Source: Roseibium album
Lineage (GTDB): Bacteria; Pseudomonadota; Alphaproteobacteria; Rhizobiales; Stappiaceae
DNA length: 64,000 bases
NCBI RefSeq assembly: GCF_001404515.1
Contig: NZ_CXWE01000012.1
Location: 62,001 to 126,000 of the forward strand
Reading direction: 5' to 3'
Position numbers and translations under genes: made by a program. Within the stretch, counting starts at the first letter, position 1. The number at the start of each line of letters is the position of its first letter. Positions 59,340 through 64,000 of this stretch are shown here, one piece after another. The notes below the pieces were generated by a model that worked only from the letters and a program-made list of their open reading frames with translations, had not been told where the DNA came from and searched no databases.

Positions 59340-60740
59340 GTGATTTGTCGTTCGACAATTAAGGCAGCAACTGTCGGCTTTGCGCTGATGGGTGGGGTTG
59401 CTGCCGTTTCGTTGATTGGATCTGCAGTAACTCCTGCAAGAGCCGAAACGATCCGCGAAGCGCTTGCCCTGGCCTATACCAATAACCCGTCATTGAATGC
59501 TGCGCGGGCTGCGTTGCGCGGCACCGATGAAGGGGTTCCACAGGCGCTGTCAGGATGGCGGCCGACTGTAACGGCCGGAGCGAGCATCGGTCGTACCTGG
59601 GCAGATGCCAATTCCGGCAACCTGTCGAACGTCCAGAACAATGCATCCATTTCACTGTCGATCAGTCAGACATTGTTCGCCGGATTCAGAACGGTCAACT
59701 CTGTGCGACAAGCCGAGTCGATTGTTCTTGCTCAGCGTGAAAGTCTGATTTCTTCCGAACAGGATACACTCCTATCTGCCGCGTCGGCATATGTCGGAGT
59801 GATTCGGGATACTGCTCTGGTGTCCTTGCAGCGCAGCGATCTTGAGTTTCTTCAAGAGCAGGTGCGCGCTGCACGGGACAGGTTCGACGTAGGTGAAGGC
59901 ACGAGAACGGATGTCAGCCAGGCTGAGGCGCGTGCCGCCGAAGCACAGGCGAGTCTCAATTCCGCGCTCGCCAATCTGAATTCGAGCCGTGCGGTTTACC
60001 GGCAGGTGATCGGAATCGAGGCGCGCAACCTTTCAGCCGACGCTGGAATTGCGAAATTCGTTCCCAAGTCACTGGACAGTGCGCTTGCTGTCAGTGCCGA
60101 GGAACAACCCCTTATTCGTCAGGCTCAGCATCAGGTCGACGCAGCGATCTACAGTGTAAAGACCGCAGAAGGTGCATTTCTGCCGACAGTTTCAATGAGC
60201 GGCAGTGTTTCCAGAAGCATTAATCCGAGCAGTTTTTTCGCGGAAAATCAGGACTCGGTTTCAATAACTGGAAATGTGAGCATTCCGATCTATCAGGCAG
60301 GCAGCGCATCTTCGGCTGTACGTCAATCCAAGGAAGCACTTGGTCAGACGCGCCTTCAGCTGGACGTAACCCGGGATCAGATCAGGGCGAACGTGATTTC
60401 GGCATGGGGGAATTACCAGGCGGCGGAAGCTTCGATTATTGCGGCACAGGCAGCCGTCGAGGCTCAGAAACTTGCGCTGGAAGGCGTCATAGAAGAGCAG
60501 AGAGTTGGCCAGCGGACGACACTCGATGTGCTCGATGCGCAGCGTGAACTGGTGACGCAGCAATCGAACCTGGTGAGCGCTCAGAGCAACAGGATTGTCA
60601 GCGGGTACCAGCTTGTTGCGGCGGTAGGCAAGTTGGATGCGCGCGGACTCGGCCTCCGGGTCAAGATTTATGAGCCGACACAGCACTACGAGGCGGTTCG
60701 CGGCAAATGGTTCGGACTCAGGACGCCCGACGGCCGCTGA
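59340..60740 (+). CDS. tolC: TolC-family outer membrane channel protein
   Basis: 466 residues. Signal peptide ends at TPARA, followed by ETIREALALAYTNNPSLNAA, the TolC repeat start. Two homologous OEP repeats, each with long helices (e.g. RSDLEFLQEQVRAARDRFDV and VGQRTTLDVLDAQRELVTQQ), form the periplasmic tunnel of type I secretion and efflux systems. The GTG start at 59340 has AAGGAG 7 bases upstream; a GTG 7 codons earlier is weaker. A rho-independent terminator follows. Confidence 0.93.
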   Translation: MICRSTIKAATVGFALMGGVAAVSLIGSAVTPARAETIREALALAYTNNPSLNAARAALRGTDEGVPQALSGWRPTVTAGASIGRTWADANSGNLSNVQNNASISLSISQTLFAGFRTVNSVRQAESIVLAQRESLISSEQDTLLSAASAYVGVIRDTALVSLQRSDLEFLQEQVRAARDRFDVGEGTRTDVSQAEARAAEAQASLNSALANLNSSRAVYRQVIGIEARNLSADAGIAKFVPKSLDSALAVSAEEQPLIRQAQHQVDAAIYSVKTAEGAFLPTVSMSGSVSRSINPSSFFAENQDSVSITGNVSIPIYQAGSASSAVRQSKEALGQTRLQLDVTRDQIRANVISAWGNYQAAEASIIAAQAAVEAQKLALEGVIEEQRVGQRTTLDVLDAQRELVTQQSNLVSAQSNRIVSGYQLVAAVGKLDARGLGLRVKIYEPTQHYEAVRGKWFGLRTPDGR

Positions 60741-60768
60741 TAGAACAGATATTTTTGAATCTTTCGGA

Positions 60769-60797
60769 CGGCTGTAACTTAGGTTGCAGCCGTTTTT
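60769..60797 (+). terminator. Rho-independent terminator after tolC
   Basis: CGGCTGTAAC (60769-60778), loop TTAG, GTTGCAGCCG (60783-60792) with one G-U pair, then five T (60793-60797). It lies 28 bp after the tolC stop. Confidence 0.9.
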
Positions 60798-61014
60798 GGT
60801 TCTGATACGCGCCCTCAAGGTTTCGCTGTTTGGCTTTGGATATTCAATGTGACTCCCGTTCACCAAGTCGATGACTGACTTATGAGGGGATAAGGCAATG
60901 GTATCTGATGCGTTTGCTTTGCGGCATAGGTGTTGACCCGCATACTTTCCATTAACGAATCATTCGGGAAAATCTGAATGGTGCGCGGCGCGATCGATTT
61001 GCACAGGGGTAGCC

Positions 61015-61743
61015 ATGTCAGAGGCTAAAAAGGCTGAAGAGCCGTCGATGGAGGAGATCCTCGCATCGATCCGCAAAATAATTTCGGACGAAGATACCCA
61101 AGGCGCTGAAAATGGTGAGGCTGACGCGGTCGAAGAAGCTGAAACACCGGTAGAAGAAGCGGTTGAAGATATGGGCGATGCCTCTGAAATGTCGCAGGAC
61201 GACCTCGACAAGCTGTTTGATATGGATAGCAGCGGTGGCGGTGACTCGTCCGATGACGATGCGGATGATATGGCAGCCGCAATGGAGGCCGATGCCGCCG
61301 AAGAAGAAAACGACGATGATGTTCTGGAACTGACCGAAGAGCTTGCCGTTTCCGAAGACAGTGAAATGGACATGGTCGAAGGTCTGGCGGATGAATTTGA
61401 CAGCCCTGGCGGTGACCTTTCATTCGCCGAGCAGCCAGAACCAAAATTCGAGGCAACTCCGGAACCGATTCCAGCCTCATCGATTGACACAACACCAGTG
61501 CCGGACGAACTGCCGGACGTTGCCGGCGATGCCCCGTTGACGTCCGACAACACCGGCGAAGCCGTCCACGCCGCTTTCGATAATCTGTCGAACATGTTTG
61601 TTGGTTCACAAGCCCAGACGGTCGAAGAGCTGGTCAAGGAGATGCTGCGTCCCATGCTGAAGGCCTGGCTTGACCAGAACCTGCCTGGAATGGTGGAGCA
61701 GATGGTTCAAAAAGAAATTCAACGGGTTACGCGTCGTCGCTAG
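61015..61743 (+). CDS. popZ: PopZ-family polar organizing protein (DUF2497)
   Basis: 242 residues. Conserved N-terminus EEPSMEEILASIRKIISDED (interaction helix), a very acidic Asp/Glu/Ser-rich and Pro-containing middle (residues ~25-185) that is likely disordered, and a conserved C-terminal helical pair with EELVKEMLRPMLKAWLDQNL and VQKEIQRVTRRR for oligomer assembly. PopZ forms pole condensates that anchor the chromosome origin region and cell-cycle signalling proteins. Upstream sequence has a GANTC methylation site and a CtrA-like half site. Next to valS as in other alphaproteobacteria. Confidence 0.9.
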   Translation: MSEAKKAEEPSMEEILASIRKIISDEDTQGAENGEADAVEEAETPVEEAVEDMGDASEMSQDDLDKLFDMDSSGGGDSSDDDADDMAAAMEADAAEEENDDDVLELTEELAVSEDSEMDMVEGLADEFDSPGGDLSFAEQPEPKFEATPEPIPASSIDTTPVPDELPDVAGDAPLTSDNTGEAVHAAFDNLSNMFVGSQAQTVEELVKEMLRPMLKAWLDQNLPGMVEQMVQKEIQRVTRRR

Positions 61744-62188
61744 ACTCGTTTTTCTTCGAGCTGGCCGCACCCGTCAGGCGACAGTGCCTGAAGTTGTTTT
61801 CGGCGATTGAAGTGCAGAATTCTTGCCATTGGCAACCGGAACATGCAGCCCTCAGAGTCCCTTTTCGAAAGCGTGACCTCAGTTTGGAAATCCGCTCCGG
61901 CGACAGGCGGAGAATGTGACCGGCCCCGACATCCTCGCCTATCACAGGAACGATTTGTGAAAGCGCGTGTGCGTCGCGACCAAGCACGTTTTCATTGTGA
62001 CAATGGCAGTCAGCTTCCGGCAACATGGGTTTGCAGATGTCGTCCGGCCCGTTGACGATCTTGATGGCTTCACCTGAATTTATCCGTTCAACTATCTTGT
62101 CGTAGTTGACGACGAATTGCGGCGTATAGCCTTTGCCGAGATATGTCAGCATGCAGAGAAGATGGTGTGGCCGGATTGAAATCGTCAT
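61727..62188 (-). CDS. DUF1284 family protein
   Basis: 153 residues. N-terminus TISIRPHHLLCMLTYLGKGY is the DUF1284 mark. It has many Cys and His (CHCHNEN; CSGCQWQEFC; and a last Cys near the end), suggesting an iron-sulfur cluster or zinc site. Function unknown. ATG 62188 is chosen because family members start just before IRPHH; a longer frame upstream lacks similarity. Its 3' end overlaps the end of popZ by 17 bases, tail to tail. Confidence 0.8.
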   Translation of the reverse strand: MTISIRPHHLLCMLTYLGKGYTPQFVVNYDKIVERINSGEAIKIVNGPDDICKPMLPEADCHCHNENVLGRDAHALSQIVPVIGEDVGAGHILRLSPERISKLRSRFRKGTLRAACSGCQWQEFCTSIAENNFRHCRLTGAASSKKNESSDDA

Positions 62189-62294
62189 GCCGGGCTTATG
62201 ACAGTAAATGCGAGTGAGCCCAAGTCCCACGTTTGATCGGACGGAAAATCGGCGCGATGGCTGACGTATCGCATCCTGGTAGAGTGTTAACCGG

Positions 62295-62323
62295 TTGACT
62301 TGCGGGGGCGCATCCGATTTACA
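62295..62323 (+). promoter_or_regulatory. Candidate sigma-70 promoter for valS
   Basis: TTGACT (62295-62300), 17 bp, TTTACA (62318-62323), about 47 bases before the valS ATG at 62370. A good -35 and spacing with a moderate -10. No T-box or other leader was recognised in the 181-bp divergent gap. Confidence 0.45.
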
Positions 62324-62369
62324 CGGGGGCTCACGAATTTCGAAATACATCTCCCTTTGAGTGACACTG

Positions 62370-64000
62370 ATGCTGGATAAGACCTACGACGCGGCCAGCG
62401 TTGAGCCGCGGATTTACGAAAACTGGGAAAAGGCCGAGGCCTTTAAGGCCGGAGCGGGTGCCAAGAGTGGCGCACCTGCCTTCTCCATCGTAATTCCGCC
62501 ACCCAATGTGACGGGTTCCCTTCACATGGGGCACGCACTCAACAACACGCTTCAGGATATTCTGGTGCGTTGGAAGCGCATGCAGGGATTTGACGTTCTC
62601 TGGCAACCTGGCACCGATCACGCCGGTATTGCGACCCAAATGGTTGTCGAGCGTGAGCTGATGGAAACTCAACAACCTGGTCGGCGCGACATGGGGCGCG
62701 AGGCCTTCGTCGAGCGGGTTTGGGAACAAAAGCGCAAGTCGGAAGGCACGATCCTCGGGCAGCTCAAGCGCCTCGGGGCATCCTGCGACTGGAGCCGGAC
62801 GGAATTCACCATGTCGCCGAACCTTTCGGCGGCGGTCTTGAAGGTGTTCGTTGACCTTTACAATGAAGGCCTGATCTACAGATCCAAGCGACTGGTCAAC
62901 TGGGATCCGAAGTTTGAAACAGCGATTTCCGATCTCGAAGTCGAGAACATCGAAACCGACGGTCATATGTGGCACTTCAAGTATCCGTTGGCAGGTGGCG
63001 AGACATACGAGTATGTCGAAAAGGACGAGGACGGGAATGTCACTCTTCGGGAAACCCGAGACTATATCTCCATTGCCACGACGCGTCCGGAAACGATGCT
63101 CGGCGATGGGGCGGTTGCGGTTCATCCTCGCGATGAGCGTTACAAGCCAATCCTGGGCAAGTTGTGCGAAATTCCGGTAGGCCCGAAAGAGCACCGTCGG
63201 TTGATCCCGATCATCACGGATGATTATCCGGATCCGGATTTCGGCTCCGGTGCGGTTAAGATTACGGGCGCACACGATTTCAACGACTATGGCGTCGCGT
63301 TGAGAAACAAGATCCCGATGTACCGCCTTATGGATACAAAGGGTGCCATGCGCGCGGACGGCGCACCCTATGTTGAAGAGGCGTCAAAAGCGCAGGCCAT
63401 CATTGATGGCGCCGAGATGACAATCAACGAAGTTGACCTCATCAATATCGTTCCGGAGGAGCTGCGCGGCCTCGATCGCTTTGAGGCGCGCAAGCGCGTC
63501 ATTGAACAGATCACCGCAGAGGGGCTGGCGGTGACGGTTCCTGCCGAGCATCCGGAGGTCGCCTGGATGAAAGGGCAGGCACCGGACTGGCATCCTCTCG
63601 GACGCGCAATCCTTCGTCCGCTTGAGGAAGACCAGACCGGGCCGGAGCGACTGCCTCTCGTCGAGTCGAAAAAGATAATGCAGCCCTTCGGCGACCGCTC
63701 CAAGGTTGTTATCGAGCCAATGCTCACGGATCAGTGGTTTGTCGATGCAAAGAAGCTGACCGAGCCTGCCTTGGAGGCAGTCAGAAACGGTGAGACGAAA
63801 CTGATCCCTGGAAACGCCGACAAGATCTACAACAACTGGTTGGAAGACATTCAACCCTGGTGCATTTCGCGCCAGTTGTGGTGGGGACACCAGATTCCGG
63901 TCTGGTACGATGAAGACGGCAACGAATACTGCGCCCAGACGGAAGAGCAGGCTGTTGCTCTCTCCGGAGGGAAGGCATTGACGCGAGATGAAGATGTCCT
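62370..64000 (+). CDS. valS: Valyl-tRNA synthetase, N-terminal part (3' end outside window)
   Basis: 543 codons are visible; the gene runs past the right edge. Class Ia synthetase: PPPNVTGSLHMGHALNNTLQ holds the HMGH (HIGH) ATP motif, WQPGTDHAGIATQMVVE follows, and ISIATTRPETMLGDGAVAVHP begins the CP1 editing domain. Near the right edge DIQPWCISRQLWWGHQIPVW is seen. The KMSKS loop lies beyond the window. It loads tRNA-Val with valine. ATG 62370 starts LDKTYDAASVEPRIY, the family start. Confidence 0.96.
   Translation, partial: MLDKTYDAASVEPRIYENWEKAEAFKAGAGAKSGAPAFSIVIPPPNVTGSLHMGHALNNTLQDILVRWKRMQGFDVLWQPGTDHAGIATQMVVERELMETQQPGRRDMGREAFVERVWEQKRKSEGTILGQLKRLGASCDWSRTEFTMSPNLSAAVLKVFVDLYNEGLIYRSKRLVNWDPKFETAISDLEVENIETDGHMWHFKYPLAGGETYEYVEKDEDGNVTLRETRDYISIATTRPETMLGDGAVAVHPRDERYKPILGKLCEIPVGPKEHRRLIPIITDDYPDPDFGSGAVKITGAHDFNDYGVALRNKIPMYRLMDTKGAMRADGAPYVEEASKAQAIIDGAEMTINEVDLINIVPEELRGLDRFEARKRVIEQITAEGLAVTVPAEHPEVAWMKGQAPDWHPLGRAILRPLEEDQTGPERLPLVESKKIMQPFGDRSKVVIEPMLTDQWFVDAKKLTEPALEAVRNGETKLIPGNADKIYNNWLEDIQPWCISRQLWWGHQIPVWYDEDGNEYCAQTEEQAVALSGGKALTRDEDV

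Overview
The window looks like chromosomal DNA of an alphaproteobacterium of the order Hyphomicrobiales (old Rhizobiales), most likely a marine Stappiaceae relative (Roseibium/Labrenzia/Stappia type). The reasons are the aapJQMP general amino-acid transporter, the aerobic alphaproteobacterial cobalamin genes (cobU/P, cobW, cobN, cobO, cobQ, cobD, cobC), the run pcm-like / tolC / popZ (DUF2497) / valS, and a lipid A cluster like the Rhizobium galacturonate-transfer system. The genus is inferred from gene content only. Coding density is high, operons are short with many 4-bp ATGA overlaps, and no transposase, integrase, CRISPR array or rRNA is visible.

Layout. 1-0.7 kb: the C-terminal part of a YcaO protein cut by the window edge, then a possible small RNA with its own promoter and terminator. 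0.7-2.1 kb: CAP-domain lipoprotein and CpdA-like phosphoesterase. 2.2-6.1 kb: ArnT-like glycosyltransferase, PAP2 phosphatase, polyprenyl-phosphate glycosyltransferase and LAB_N protein, together a lipid A remodelling operon. 6.2-7.3 kb: metC. 7.8-13.2 kb: aapJ, aapQ, aapM, aapP plus a DUF2459 gene. 13.5-24 kb: mixed accessory and housekeeping genes (AAA NTPase, methyltransferase, TetR/HD pair, sulfurtransferase-GFA-AlaX-flavoprotein-LysE run, cardiolipin synthase, cysteine synthase).

24.1-29.3 kb is a stress-lipid module. A ChrR-like gene plus SDR on the + strand converge with FAD oxidoreductase-DUF1365-CFA synthase on the - strand. Each operon is preceded by the same ECF-type promoter pattern (TGATC[C/T], 16 bp, CGTAT). 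The usual rpoE partner gene is absent and the ChrR-like protein has lost the Cys zinc ligands of its anti-sigma domain. 30.5-36.4 kb is an amino-sugar / MurNAc module (cutC, ROK kinase, murQ, GntR regulator, SIS aminosugar isomerase, nagA). 36.5-43.5 kb appears to be a quaternary-amine or methylamine module (sarcosine/dimethylglycine dehydrogenase-like protein, non-pyrrolysine MttB-family methyltransferase, LysR regulator, peptide-type binding protein).

43.6-55.8 kb: tRNA-Asn, then an adenosylcobalamin riboswitch controlling cobU/P-cobW-cobN-cobO-(GNAT)-(YrhK)-cobQ-(PTP), with cobD and cobC on the opposite strand. MttB-type enzymes usually work through a corrinoid protein, so the neighbourhood of the methyltransferase and cobalamin synthesis is at least biologically coherent. 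56-64 kb: YbdK-like ligase, an unusual coiled-coil/beta-repeat protein, tRNA-Cys, a PIMT-like protein, TolC, PopZ, a DUF1284 protein and the start of valS, which runs off the right edge.
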